Origin: Isoetes taiwanensis
Taxonomy: Eukaryota; Streptophyta; Lycopodiopsida; Isoetales; Isoetaceae
Length of the DNA stretch: 64,000 nt
Direction of reading: 5' to 3'
Assembly: GCA_021234155.1 (NCBI GenBank)
Contig: JAJEKV010000036.1
Span: 12,227,426-12,291,425, forward strand
Shown: positions 35,422 to 46,602 of the stretch, piece after piece
How positions within the stretch are numbered: position 1 is the stretch's first letter
Layout of the letters: each line of letters starts with the position of its first letter
Position numbers and translations under genes: made by a program
The notes under the pieces: model-generated
Seen by the model: the letters and a program-made list of their open reading frames with translations, nothing else
What the model was told of the DNA's origin: nothing
The model's database searches: none

Positions 35422-37183
35422 CTATATCGTCCGAAAACACAATTTCAATCCGACCAGACTATGATGCTGATAGACAGGCACTGGTGCATGGAAATAATGC
35501 GGGTAAGCCCCTCCACTGCTACAGGCTCGAAAGGAGACTGCAGAAGAAAGCTCTGCCTGCTTATAAAGGAGACGGCACCAGAATCAGCCGGAATTTACCA
35601 GCCGAGTATCTTAGTAAACATGAGGCAGGTTAGCAAGAGCGGTCGCGATGATTGGATCCGGGTGGTCTGTGAGGACACTATAAAGCAGAGAATAATTGTC
35701 TACTATGTGGACTGGAAGTTTTATGATCCCACTGTAATGTCTGCTAGTATCGCAAATGTAGCTGGCTCGGCGAGGAAGCAAGGTGGGCGCTGCCATCATA
35801 CAACAGCTTTGAAGAAGCTGACATCAAAGGTCCACAAGAAATCTTGATGGGTTTTATGATTCTTCGCAATCGTTTGAACGAGTCGAAAAACTCGGCTTCA
35901 TTCGTTGTCAAGGCATTAGCCCAGCAAAAACTACCCGCCATTGTGGACACGGCCTGAGCAGGAAGAAGACAAGACAAACTAGGGAGGCAGTTGCAGCTAC
36001 AGCCGAAAAAGACTCCTCATCTGCTACTGAGGATGTTGGCCAGGAAACTGAGCACGGAAAGGCGGCGGACAAGGGGAAAGTTAAGAGAAAGGATCACGAA
36101 GATCCTGAGAAGGAAAAGAAAAAAAGGAAAAAGAAAAGAAGGAAAAGCAGGAAAAGAAAGAGAGGAAGGAAAGGAAAGAAAAGGCAAGGGGACGGAAAAG
36201 GGCAGAAGGAAGGAAAGGTGGGACAGGAAAAGGAGGGAAAGGAAGTGGAGACAGAGGAAATGGAAGGAAAAAAGAAGAAGAAGAAGCACAGGCTAGAGAC
36301 CTCTGAGAAGGATAGGACACCTAAAAAGCAAAGAAGACAGACTCAGAGTCCTAGTCCTGCTGGAAGTCCAAGACAGACGGAGAGGAGCGACGAGCAGGCC
36401 AGAAGTGGTGAAGTTCCTCCTAGCCCATCACATATCCAGGAGACTGCGGGCACACCGGCCAAAAGGGTCACCATTCAGAAGCCAGAGCGTAAGCTTACAT
36501 TAAGAATATCTCAGCACTTGCTCGAGGTGCCTGCAAATCTTAAGGTGGAAAAGTCTGAAGAGGAAAAGACGGCAGAGAATACACTGCAAAAAATCTTTGA
36601 CCACCGGCATCTATTTCCTCTGGGTATCACATTTATAAAAAAGATAAACGTGTTCAGCCTATATCAAGGGCCTGCTAATCTGACATCTAGGCCAAGAAAT
36701 ATGGAGCACGTTAAAACGTTAGTGGAATCCTTTCAAAGAGACCCACATCCAGTGTTTACTCCCGCGGACGTGATTCCATTTAATCCCCTCACAAGGAAAC
36801 TGCAACCTTGGAAAACCGAGGATGACCTTATGGGGATGCACTATTATATAGTGAATGGCAATCACTTTCGCTTATGGTCGCTTTCAAACTTGTATGTAAA
36901 AGACTTCTAAGACAAAGAAAGTCCCAAGAGCAAATGTCAAAGATTTATCTTGAACGTAATTGCCGAGTCTTATCTAGCACAGTCAACGAGCAAGAATGCC
37001 TGCAGCTCAGTTGTGAAGTCAATGATATCGCCGCGAAGACTATTTTCAAAGAACCCTTCATTGATAACATAACCCACCTGCGACAGCAATATGCTCTATG
37101 CGGGAAGCCTGATCCATCGGGATGCGGGCAGTCACGCTCAGAACCATACAAGGTACATACTGTTGTAATTGTTGGCAAGATTA

Positions 37184-37365
37184 GCAAACGGCGCCGTGGC
37201 GCTATTTAGTGAGGAAATGGCGCCGTGGCGCCATTTAGTGAGGAAATGGGGCCACGGCGCCATTTGCTCATTAAATGGCGCCACGGCGCCATTTCCACAC
37301 TAAATGGTGCCGCGGCGCCATTTGCTCAGTAAATAGCGCCACGGCGCCGTTTGCTAATCTTGCCA
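37184..37365. repeat. Six tandem GGCGCC palindromes in a second intron
   Basis: Six copies of a 22-base palindrome, AAATGGCGCCRYGGCGCCATTT with single-base variants, separated by 6-8 bases ('agtgagg', 'gctcatt', 'ccacact', 'gctcagt'). They fall between coding segments of the ParB/methyltransferase gene. Outer copies are CAAACGGCGCC and GGCGCCGTTTG, so the whole block is itself roughly symmetric. Diverged single copies occur near the right TIR at 39136-39185. Confidence 0.85.
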
Positions 37366-39250
37366 CGGCTTTGGCTGAAGTGACCATGAGTGGTAAGCAT
37401 CCAAAAGATTTCAACCAGTGGGTCTTCATGCCAGAGGATATTTTTCAGTTATTCATGTCCCTATGGAACTTGTGGAAATCTGGCAAGCTAAAAGACAACA
37501 AGGGACAAACTATTACCTCAGAATCTGGGCAAAAGAATCGACTACTTCCCGGTCAGGACCACCGAGGTGCATGAGGGGACTCGACTCATAAGACGTCGGG
37601 TTGCCTGTTCCGTGAAGTCTTTGGATGGGAAGACCTTCGTCAAGGTCACCAATGATTATACAGGTAAGCAATTCTTCAAGACAAGGGCAAAGACACTAAG
37701 ATCTATATCTTTCTTGAAGAAGGAGATTTTTGAATATGTGAAGGATAATTTTCCGAGGAAGTTCAAATCCTTCACTGATCTCATCTTTCGCGTCTTGGGG
37801 CCGAGGATACCGACCTGATTTCCATGGCCACCTTGCATAGTAAGTGGGTTGAAGTTGGAGTGTCCAAGGAAGGAGTTTTCGGTAACGTGCCACCTGTCTT
37901 GGCAAGATTCATACGCAATTCTGTCTTGCAGAGAGAGGATACTGAAGACTTCCGTTGCGAAGTTGAACTAACAGACAGCAGGGGGCAAGTTAGATGCACA
38001 CCTGTGCCAGTATCCTTGATAGTCCTGGACACTAGAGGCATAACTCCAATGTGGGACACAACCACACTAACTAATTTTTTTAATATAGCTGTAAAGAACA
38101 CCACAGCTGATTCTTTCTGGATAGTGCGCTTTGCAAGGCCAGAGCATAATTTTTTAATTTCATCTGTGTTGGATAATCTGGATTCCAGATCCAGAGTCTT
38201 TATTGGCATGTATGATGAATACCAGAACCCGCCTACCAAAGGTGTTCAGGAGCCCCATGCACTAGTCTACGCCACTAAAATTCAGGCACTGCTGGTGATC
38301 CTGTTGATGACATTGATCTCAGGTTCTCGTTTGCCGATCATCCTCAAGAACTGCCACCAGTTCCGGTACCTAATGAAGAAGACGCAGACGGGGAGACTGA
38401 GGCTATGGCCGGGAAGCTCTACAACAACAGATTCAGGTACAGTTGGCAAGGCTTGCCAGGGGACGTAATCATGAGAAACCAGCTAGGGCCTGCCACATGC
38501 TCCTATCTCGTGCAAAAAATGGTACTGCCAGGAACAGGAGTGTTTGATTACTTCTCCTGTGGTTCGTTTGGCCGGGCTTCATTGATGAATAAGAGATTTT
38601 GCATTGTGTTCGAAAGTGACCCGGTTAAGCAGGAGTGCCTAAAGGGGATTCTTGATAGGCTAGACCGCCTCCTGAATCCTATCATCACAGCAGTTCCTGT
38701 CACAGAGAAACCAGGTGCTGTTGTTGAAGAAGTTGTAGATCCACCAAATCCAGTGATGCCTGAAGCTCCACCCGATGTGGACTATGATGTGATCAAGAAT
38801 ACACAATTCAATCTGGACATTCTTGATGATCCCAATTTCACTGCCACAGCGTTCGAGAGCTTTCAAGGAGATCTTATGGCTGCTTCTTCTAGCCATGGCC
38901 CTGGCGATGCAGAGCCTGATCCTGATGTGGAACCTGATCCTGATGCGGAAACCTGAATTTTGTGTGATTATAATGTAAATTGTACAATAATACTTTTGTA
39001 AACAGACTCTCTCTTCCGAGTCCTTGCCTGTTGTGGCAAATTTTTTGATAATCAAATCTATGAATTTAGAAATTTTAACTAATTTTGTGATGTCATGTTT
39101 CTTTGGCTTCATTATATGCACTGTTAGTATTTCTAATGGCGCCAATAAATGGCACTTTAGATGCATTTTTTTTCTAAATGGCGCTATATTTGCTCAAAAA
39201 AACGGCATAAAATGGACTAAAAAGGATTTTCGTTCCTAATTGGAATCACA

Positions 39251-39277
39251 AAATTTCCCATTATAATGAAATTGTGC
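39251..39277 (-). repeat. Right terminal inverted repeat of the 8.6-kb element
   Basis: AATTTCCCATTATAATGAAA then TTGTGC, the inverse of 30662-30688. It is followed by T and the putative TTAA target copy at 39279-39282. Confidence 0.85.
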
Positions 39278-39279
39278 TT

Positions 39280-40968
39280 TAATCTGCCCTGTTCATTTCT
39301 TCCAAGCATCTCAAGCATTGATTTATTTTCTTCTCTCAAAATCTGAGCCTCTGTTCTTCTGCCCCTTTTTTGAGGTCGCTCAATAGGAGTATCTTGTACC
39401 ACATTAGAGTTATTTTCTGGCCCTGTGTCAGGTTGCTCATTATGAGCTTCATTGTCCTCTTCAGATTCACTTGAGTCATCCAAAAACCTGATTTTGTCAT
39501 TGTCTTTTTCAATTTCTTTTGGAATCTCCTTGATCTCATCTTTCTCCTCTTTTTTAGTAACATCATAGGTATTAACCTTTGGAATTTTTCTATAAAATTC
39601 TTCCTCATCAAAAATAACATCTCGGCTTACCAATACTTTCCTTTGAGCAGGATCATAAAGTCTGTAGCCCTTTGAGTTGGAATCATATCCTACCAAGTAG
39701 GATATATATGCTCTATCATCCAATTTTTGCCTCAATTGTTCTGGAACATGCACATATGCAAGGCAGCCATAAGCCTTCAATTCATTGTAACATGGAGCCT
39801 TTCCTGACCAAAGCATTTCTGGTATTCCACCATTAACACTTGATGTAGGTAGAATATTTTGGACCATCACAACAGTCTTCAAAGCCTCATCCCAAATATA
39901 ATTAGGTAATCTAGAAAATTTTAGCATAGATCTTACAGCATTGAGCAAAGTCCTGTTCTTCCTTTCAGCTATGCCATTTTGTTGAGGAGAATATCTGCAA
40001 GTCAATTGTCTTCTGATTCCATGGTTAGCACAAAAAGATTTGGATTCATATGATAAATACTCACCTCCTCTGTCAGACCTTATGCACTTGATTTTTCTCC
40101 CTGTTTTTAGTTGAGCTTCTGCCACAAACATTTTCAGAGCTTCATAAGCTTGATCCTTAGTTTTTAAAAGGTAACACTTAGCCCTCCTGCCGAAATCATC
40201 AATAAATGTCATAAAGTATCTATTTCCTGTCATACTTGTTACATTCAGAGACCCACAAAGATCTGTATGAATAAGATCCAAGATTCCCTTTGCCCTTTTA
40301 AAAGTTCTCTTAAAAGGTAATCTTGTTTGCTTGCCAAGAATACATCCGCCACATAACAATTTTTCTCTTTGTTCTTTAATTGCAGATATGAGTCCCTTCT
40401 TTGCAAGTACTTCAATATTTGCAAAATTTGTATGGCATAATCGAGTATGCCAGGTTTTCAAAGAAGTACATTCAACATTATTCACACTGATGGGTTTCTC
40501 ATATTCAAGACCAAACAAGTTTCCAACTCTTTTGCCAATAAATTTAATTTCATTATTGAGAAAGATTTTACATTCAAGTCTTTCAAAGACCACCTTGTAT
40601 CCAAGGTCTACTAATTGGCAAATAGAAATCAAATTTCTTACAAGCCCTGGTACACAAAGTACTTCCCTAAGCTTAACATCTCTACCATATAGGTCAAACA
40701 ATTCTAAGACTCCTGAGTATTCAATCTTTTGCAAAGCACCATCTCCTAACTGCACGTGTCCAGCTCCAACTCCTTTGCATTCTTTGAGCAGACTCGAATC
40801 ACATGTTACTGTTTTTTCAGCTCCCAAATCTAGAATCATAAATTTGTTATGGCCTTTGTTCAATTTATTTGAAATAGAAAGAATTTGATCAGAACTTACC
40901 TCTGCTGTTTCATCCACTTCTTCATCTTCACTTGAATTGGTTTCAACCACATTCATTTCAAAGTTCCT
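39280..40968 (-). pseudogene. copia pol, 5' part: protease and integrase
   Basis: Minus-strand frame from just after gag to the transposon junction. It contains the protease region with MILDLGAEKTVT (active site normally D-S/T-G-A; here D-L-G-A, probably inactive) and the GAG-pre-integrase zinc region (LKTWHTRLCHTNF, CGGCILGKQ, with HHCC ligands). The integrase core follows with the catalytic triad in HTDLCGSL, IRSDRGGEY and NGIAERKNRT, then the copia-specific YGCLAYVHVP and YLVGYDSNSKGYRLYDP segments. An acidic Ser/Glu linker precedes the break at GRL. After the break the frame runs into the TIR (KHNFIIMGNF), which is transposon sequence. Confidence 0.92.
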
Positions 40969-40971
40969 TCA

Positions 40972-41936
40972 CTTAAAGCTGCCATTTGATCTTGTGAAGT
41001 TAGCTTTATTGTTTGAGTACTTATCCTTTCCTCTTCCTTTCTCTGAAGTCCCCTTTGGGCTGGGGCAACTTGCAGCTATATGGCCCTTGCCATCACAATT
41101 AAAGCATCTAATGCTTTTCCCAACATTAGGGCAATCAGCCCTCAAATGTCCATATTTATTGCAAGTGTAGCATGGTCCCTTTTTGTCTTTAAAATTTCCT
41201 CTCTTTTTTGTTTTAACAGCATACAGTACTTTTGGAGAGTGCTAGAGTGCTCTTCATCTTCAACACTCACTCCTTTCTGCTCAAATTCAGTCCTAATCAT
41301 TTGGACTGCATGCTTCTTTGAGCGTGCAACATTTCTAAGCAGTGTAGCAAGCTGACTATTATGTGCCACAGACCTGGCCAAAGACAATATTTGATATTGC
41401 TCATTGATAATCCCTGCTCCATCCAAATCAGCAATAATAGAATCAAGCTTTTCTAAATACTCTGTCAGGTTATCCTTTTCATACAACTTCAGCTTCCTAA
41501 GTTGCTTCTCTAAAACATCTATTTGTGATGATGTTTTGACTTCATATTGATTTATCATATACTCCCACATTTCTTTTGGATTCATACCTCTAAGCCTCAG
41601 CTTGATGGCAGTTCCAACCTTACTTGTAATAATAGCCTGTACCTCCATCACCTTTAATTCATCAACCGGTCCAGCTGTTAGTCTAGAAATTATTGTTGAT
41701 CTATTACCTCCACTTCCTTCAGCTCTAGATTCTTGGACTGTTCCTTCACTTGATTCTGCTACAGAGGTTGTCACTCTTGCATTGTCTCCTATCCTTGCAT
41801 TTTCTCCTTCAATAAGGTACCATAAGTTTTCAAATTCAAGTACCTGTCTTATTCCTTGTTTCCATATCTGAAAACCATTGTCACCTTTGAAAACTTCACT
41901 AGATGTTAACAGATTAGCACCAAAACGGGTTGACAT
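40972..41936 (-). pseudogene. copia gag with two CCHC zinc knuckles
   Basis: The capsid-like gag starts MSTRFGANLLTSSEVF shortly after the primer site and contains the copia UBN2-type core (MNPKEMWEYMINQYEV, LEKQLRKLKLYEKDNL). A one-base frameshift near 41195 separates it from two zinc knuckles, CYTCNKYGHLRADC and CFNCDGKGHIAASC (both C-X2-C-X4-H-X4-C). The frame then reaches TGA at 40969-40971, in frame with pol. Normal copia elements have one continuous gag-pol frame, so the shift and stop are inactivating. Confidence 0.9.
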
Positions 41937-41948
41937 TTTAATTGCTAG

Positions 41949-41960
41949 GCTCTGATACCA
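41949..41960 (-). promoter_or_regulatory. Primer binding site for initiator tRNA-Met
   Basis: On the minus strand TGGTATCAGAGC, the standard copia primer binding site complementary to the 3' end of initiator tRNA-Met. It lies one base after the LTR end and just ahead of the gag start codon. Confidence 0.95.
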
Positions 41961-41961
41961 A

Positions 41962-42551
41962 TGAAGAAAAATAGCCTAGACAAAATCATCTGAGATCAAC
42001 TTCAAACAAAACTAGAGCAAAATATAAACTCAATATTGTCTAGACATTGTCATTATTTTCAATCATAACCTTTGAATGCTACAGTGTATTTTACTGTTCA
42101 AATGGGAATGAACCAAACACTGTAACAGTTGACCATTAACCCCGACAACCCAAGCAGTTCATTATTTGATTCAACTGATCCAGAACTGCCCCAAATGCAC
42201 AGCTTAAAAACACTAGATCATTCTCTTTAGTTTATATCAATCGATCCAGCTTGTGTACCGAACCGATCTCTGGATTTCCTTGCTGATAGACAATCTTATC
42301 CATTCGGTTATAATTGGCACCATGCTATTTGTTGTTTGCTCCCCTTTATAATTTAAGCATAACTGTCTATAATTGACCATCCAATTATAACCGACTTTTC
42401 CAACGTTTAAGCCCTCTTCTAGTTAGGTATTCAACCTTATAGATTAACCTTAGCTTCTTAGCTTTCCCTTTAGGGAACTTGCTTCAAGATCATTCCTTAG
42501 CTCATGTCTCCATACAGTTTATCATACAATATTACATGACCAATTCTCACA
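41962..42551 (-). mobile_element. copia 5' LTR (590 bp)
   Basis: On the minus strand it runs from TGTGAGAATTGG to TTTTTCTTCA, with the TG...CA ends expected of an LTR, and abuts the primer site. The outer edge is supported independently: repeat R1, whose intact copy lies at 12195-12385, is interrupted exactly here. No second LTR is available for dating. Confidence 0.8.
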
Positions 42552-42748
42552 AAAATGTCGACATTACCCTAGGGATCAAGTTTCGTGGGCAGAAGACCAC
42601 CCCTTTCCCAAGAAGCGCCAAAGTAGCTCATGTCCAACACAACACGTTATTGGCCTAAGAGGTGGCTGCGGAATACTGCCATGTAGAGGGTTCGTGTTTT
42701 TTTTGTTGCAGAAAATGACCGTGTAACTTGGTCTTTAGGAATAGAATA
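42552..42748 (-). repeat. Dispersed repeat R1, copy B, bounded by two insertions
   Basis: Reverse-complement match to 12195-12385. Homology stops at 42551 (copia LTR) and at 42749 (LINE tail), showing that both elements inserted into a pre-existing R1 copy. Confidence 0.7.
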
Positions 42749-43480
42749 GAATAGAATATGATTTTATCGTCCACGGAGACCAACTGGCCTATGGGACCCA
42801 AGTACAAAGAGAGAGCAGCAGGCGTATTACCACCAGGATTAAAAAACCCCCGCCCCGAAGGGTTTTCGGTGGAAAAACCTTAGTAGCAATAAGGATGCTG
42901 ACATACTGCACAGTTACATACATAATCACAAGTACAGCTGAGGTTAATGTCGGACAGGGGGGCATAACTGAGTCCGCGTATCCATTACCTCCCGGAGGTA
43001 CGATCCCGACAAGCCTACAGAGGCCGTGCTCAGTAGCTCATGCAAGGCCTGATGGGGCACAACTAACCGAGCATACCGAGCCCGGATATGCTCGTACGCC
43101 GGACAGGCCTGGAGGGCGTGACTTTCATCCTCAATTGCACCCTGTTGACAGCACTGACAGACTCTGTCCTCACGCGGCTCCTGAATCCATCTCCCTGTCT
43201 CAATGCGGAGGTGGTGTGCACCTGTGCGAATGGAAGCAATCACCCTGCGCTTTTTCATGGGTAGATGGGTGCGCAGGTAGTGGTGTGGGCCCCTCGTGAG
43301 CATGGGATTAACCTGCTGTCAATAATTTACCACCTTGACATGTGACAGGGCCTCTGCATCCCAAAGCTTGGCCATGAAGCAAGCATCCAAGTACTGCTTC
43401 AAGGCAGCGCGTTCCTTCGGTGTATGCATTGGTCCACATCTGTGTGCCTGCACATTACCTTCACCATTCCGGAGTCGAAT
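42749..43480 (-). pseudogene. 5'-truncated LINE, ORF2 C-terminus and 3' UTR
   Basis: The minus-strand frame 43303-42944 encodes RTGAHHLRIETGRWIQEPRE followed by DRVCQCCQQGAIEDESHALQ, with a CPAYEHIRARY ending. This is the Cys/His C-terminal module of non-L1 LINE ORF2 proteins. Homologous coding continues upstream to about 43470 (LKQYLDACFMAKLWDAEALS) across an in-frame TGA. The 3' UTR holds a CCCCGAAGGG hairpin, and the element ends at a TATTC microsatellite tail at 42749-42765 on its 3' side. The R1 repeat is cut precisely at that tail. No endonuclease or RT is present in this copy. Confidence 0.75.
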
Positions 43481-45880
43481 CTCCATTCCGGAGCCTTTGT
43501 ACTGCCCGAACGATAAAAAACTTAAGTTTCTACACGGCGGTTTGATAAGTTCTCCCAGGCCGATCTTGGATTTTTTGAGCCTGCTCGAAGCAGATTACTT
43601 GAATGGCGAATTCAACGGTCAGATAAGGAAACCGAGCTCTGGGAGGGGGCATTGGCATTTTTCCTCCCGGAGGAGCGTTGGCAGGAAATGCTGCTTTGGC
43701 AATTTTTCTGAGGTCCGTCTCCTGGGGTATGGCCTCTCCCCTCTCGTGAGGAAGCCACGCAAAGTCCTAGCCTGGTTCGATTTGGGGAAGGGTGTCAGCG
43801 CTTTAAGTTCTTCAAGATCCCTCTATTCTATCCCTTGCCAAACTCCTCTACCAAAAATTCCAAAGGTCATCATATTTCTTGCATATAGTCCTAGTCATCA
43901 TGTCCACGTCACCACCATGAAAAGACCAAAGATGGACATCTTTTCATTTTTGGCCTAGTCAAAACTTGGCCTTGCTTATTTGGCATGCCATGTCACCACT
44001 TGGAGTGCCTGGTGGCATGCTTGAGCCTAGGTGGTATGCCTGAGCCACTTTGGCATGTTGGAGCCCGCGTGGCATGTTGGAGCCACCTTGGCATGTTTGA
44101 GCCTAGGTGGCATGTTTGAGCCATCTTGGCATGTTGGAGCCCACATGGCATGCTGGAGTCCATGTGGCATGTTTGAGCCACCTTGGCATGTTGGAGCCTA
44201 GGTGGCATGTTGGTGCCTAGGTGGGGAGCAACTCCGCGGGCTCTGTCACAGAATTTGGTTATGCATTGACGTTGTACAATTTGGTAATTGAAAACCACTG
44301 AATTGGTTTTTTAGTACCCATTGACATGATGGGGTCAAAACATGCCACAAGTCTTTTTCATACGAAGCAACAAGTCAAACCCTTGACCTAATGCCTTGGT
44401 GGATTACTCGTGACCAAGAAGGCAAGGGAAGACAATAACATACTACACAAACATAACTATACCCTATCGGGGAACTTATACCACGAGCATACGAATACCT
44501 ATTGAGAGTTACCACCACAAGTTGACATTAAGCACGAAGGCCCCTTTTGGTAACAAAAAACTTATTTAAGTTCTTAAAGTTCTTTCTATTCTATCCCTTA
44601 CCAAACTCCTTGTATTTCTTGCTTTATCAATTTCTTGCAAAAAAATCATAGTCATCATGTCTACGTCACTGCAATTTGCCAATGTCATCGAATGAAAAAT
44701 CAAAGATGTACATCTTTTCATCTTTTGCCTAGTCAGAACTTGATCTTGCTGACTTTGCATGCCATGTCACATGTGGCATGTTATGATAACAAGGAATTTT
44801 ATACACTTTTCGTAGTAAATGACTAGGTTAATCTTTGTACAAAGGGGTTTGCTAGGTCAAAAAATAGGAAAATGGAAAACTTAGTCGAGCAGATCAAAAG
44901 GAGATGACAAAGTGATGGCAAAACTGGAAAAATGGAGTAAAAAACCATAAATCAATGAATATAATGGAGAACTCAATTAATGGTTTGGTCATGCGTGAAA
45001 AAGAAAATGATAGTTTTATGCAACGCATGATAAACTGCATTATATAGAACGGTCGAGAAGAACGACCCAAAATATGTTATGCAGTCTTTCGTTTCGACCC
45101 TCCTTGGAAGGATGTTCGCCTATACTCTAGTCAATCTTAGGGTATGAAGGTTCAGAAGCCACCAACTTAGATGGTTGGAGCCTTCATATCTCTCCTTGCC
45201 ATAAGTTTAAGCCGAAATTTAAGATAAAAGTTGGCTTCAAATAGATAATAATGTTACAATAACAAGGCTTGAGTGCCTACAACAACTCAACTGGAAACCA
45301 TTGATCATGGCCGTTGCCATTATTTTGTCAAAGCTTTTTTGATTGAAAGAGAGAAGCAATTAAACTATATCCCGAGGAATAAAACATATGTTTGAGGAAA
45401 AAAGTGGTCTTCTTTCTGGTGTGTAAAACAATATAACATTCAACCTCTAGAATTAATAAGATGAATGGCGATCCTTGTCCTTTGTTCTTATTGGCTCTAG
45501 AATTGACGGCCGAGATTAACGGCCAAATCATGATCCCGTTCTTCCCGCCTTGCGGCCTTTGCCATGGCGCCCTTTGCCGTTCTTCCCGTTCTTCCCTCCT
45601 TGCTATGGCATGCTCAATCCCAAATGGGCGAGGACGAGGTCGTCTTGGTTGCGCTGTAGCAGCTCTCAGATTTTCGCCTCATATCTCAGCTCTCAGCATT
45701 GGACTTTAGAGGTAAACGTTAGAGTAAGTTATGGGATTTCTGGCGATGGCAAAGACAAAACAGCCTATGCTTACCATACATAAGGATATTTTGGATTCTT
45801 CCCGTTCTTCCCTCCTTGCCGACTTGCTGCCTTTGCTATGGCATGCTCAATCCCAGATGGGCGAGGACAAGGTCACATTG
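43481..45880. other. Non-coding; paired direct repeats and reverse minisatellite
   Basis: No gene is recognised. Segments 43795-44010 and 44563-44775 are diverged direct repeats (shared words 'ctattctatcccttgccaaa' and 'agatggacatcttttcat'). Between them, 43995-44225 carries a degenerate array of the 19-bp minisatellite in inverse orientation to the one at 12950-13910. Near 45545-45640 and 45800-45880 the phrase 'cttcccgttcttccctcctt' plus 'atggcatgctcaatccca' is duplicated directly upstream of the GAUT fragment. Confidence 0.5.
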
Positions 45881-45890
45881 GTGGCTCTGT

Positions 45891-46369
45891 TTGAATCCAA
45901 TCATTGCCAAGAACTTTGATCCAAATGCTTGTGGTTGGGCCTACGGTATGAACGTGTTTGATTTACTGCAAAGGAAGAAGAAAGACATTACTGGGATTTA
46001 TCACGGGTGGCAAAAAATAGTATTGGCACTACTTCTCGCTTAAAATCTTTTGTACTTTTATCTTTTGTGCACATGTTAGTTGGTTTGTAACAGTTCCAGC
46101 TTGTTGGATTGGACTGATATACATGTGATCTCAAACAGAATGAAGATCGAACACTCTGGAAGTTGGGCACATTACCACCAGGACTTATCACATTCTATAA
46201 CTTGACATATCCACTAGAGAAGCATTGGCATGTCCTGGGACTTGGTTATAGACCTAATGTGTCACAAAAAGATGTTGATAAGGCTGATGTTCTACATTTC
46301 AATGACAATATGAAGCCCTGGCTGGAAATAAGCATTCCAAATACAAGCGATATTGATTTTCGATATTGA
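45891..46369 (+). pseudogene. GAUT galacturonosyltransferase fragment (GT8 family), last two exons
   Basis: GAUT proteins are Golgi glycosyltransferases that extend pectin homogalacturonan. Exon A (45891-46019) gives NFDPNACGWAYGMNVFDL and ITGIYHGWQ. Exon B starts after 'caaacag' at 46139 and gives LWKLGTLPPGLITFYNL, then WHVLGLGYRPNVSQKD and LHFNDNMKPWLEISIP, the family's C-terminal HxN-GNxKPW-type region, where the usual G is D here. The donor after exon A is poor (no clear GT), the end after ISIP is divergent and stops at 46367, and no upstream GT8 catalytic exons (DxD region) are present. It is therefore a fragment of about 120 residues from a protein normally 500-700 long. Confidence 0.85.
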
Positions 46370-46602
46370 TTTTCTGCTAGATAAGTCTTCGGATTTGGCT
46401 CATTTCTCTGTGGCATCCAAGTGGCATCCAAGGACTTGTGGCATCCAAGGACTGGTATGAACGAATCCATTCAAATGCCTTTTAGGAAAGAAAAACGCGC
46501 ATGCAATTATGAAATACTATGTTGTTTGAATAAATCCTTAGATGTTTAGCAGTTCATTTTCATACTAAGGACAAGGTAAACGTTAGGTTTTTTTCTAAGC
46601 AT

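Larger units (their letters stand above)
34143..38956 (+). pseudogene. ParB-like domain plus beta-class DNA methyltransferase-like protein
   Basis: An intron-containing gene of the TIR element. Exon 1 (34143-34209) starts MEGDDFGAPQAVETVAS with a clean GTATGT donor. The next exon begins at 35422 after TTGTTGCAG and continues in frame (AISSENTISIRPDYDADRQ). Then come a SFEEADIKGPQEILMGFMIL region, a Lys/Glu-rich linker (35985-36310), and a ParB-like domain at about 36570-37000: INVFSLYQGPANL, NMEHVKTLVESFQ, then YYIVNGNH followed, after a frameshift, by AFKLVCKRLL. An intron-like gap (37152-37370) is filled with palindromes. The C-terminal part (37567-38956) resembles beta-class methyltransferases: SLIVLDTRGITPMWD where DPPYGI...WD is expected, later FDYFSCGSFGRASL as the SAM-binding FSGSG motif, then FESDPVKQECLKGIL. 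An acidic tail ends at 38956. Frame changes near 35630, 35775, 35950, 36880 and 38285 suggest decay, although some may be unmodelled introns. If active, such a protein would bind and methylate DNA in the nucleus. Confidence 0.7.
30662..39277. mobile_element. 8.6-kb TIR DNA transposon-like element carrying a ParB-methyltransferase gene
   Basis: Terminal inverted repeats of about 27 bases bound the interval: GCACAATTTCATTATAATGG at 30662 and its reverse complement ending at 39277, with one indel. They sit exactly at the break in the copia polyprotein. Flanks are TGAA (30658-30661) and TTAA (39279-39282). A TTA or TTAA target duplication with one later change would, when collapsed, restore the copia frame between GRL and RSKRLHADE. 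Inside are a minus-strand transposase-like gene, an unknown minus-strand ORF, a small plus-strand ORF, and a plus-strand ParB/methyltransferase-like gene diverging from the transposase-like gene. Superfamily is not certain: TTA would suit PIF/Harbinger and TTAA piggyBac, but the proteins resemble neither. Confidence 0.8.
29023..42551 (-). mobile_element. Ty1/copia LTR retrotransposon, split by a TIR element
   Basis: A minus-strand copia element with 5' LTR, tRNA-Met primer site, gag with two zinc knuckles, protease, integrase, RT and RNase H in copia order (integrase before RT). The body is split at 30662-39277 by an 8.6-kb element. Lesions beyond this are few: a frameshift near 41195 in gag, one in-frame TGA at 40969-40971, a protease active-site change, and a frameshift near 29140 before the C-terminal residues. 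A 3' LTR matching the 5' LTR was not found below 29023, so the 3' end appears lost or rearranged. Confidence 0.9.

Noticed and set aside
36017-36320. Leu/Phe/Ser-rich minus-strand ORFs that look like membrane proteins
   Set aside because: They are antisense shadows of the Lys/Glu-rich linker of the ParB/methyltransferase gene.
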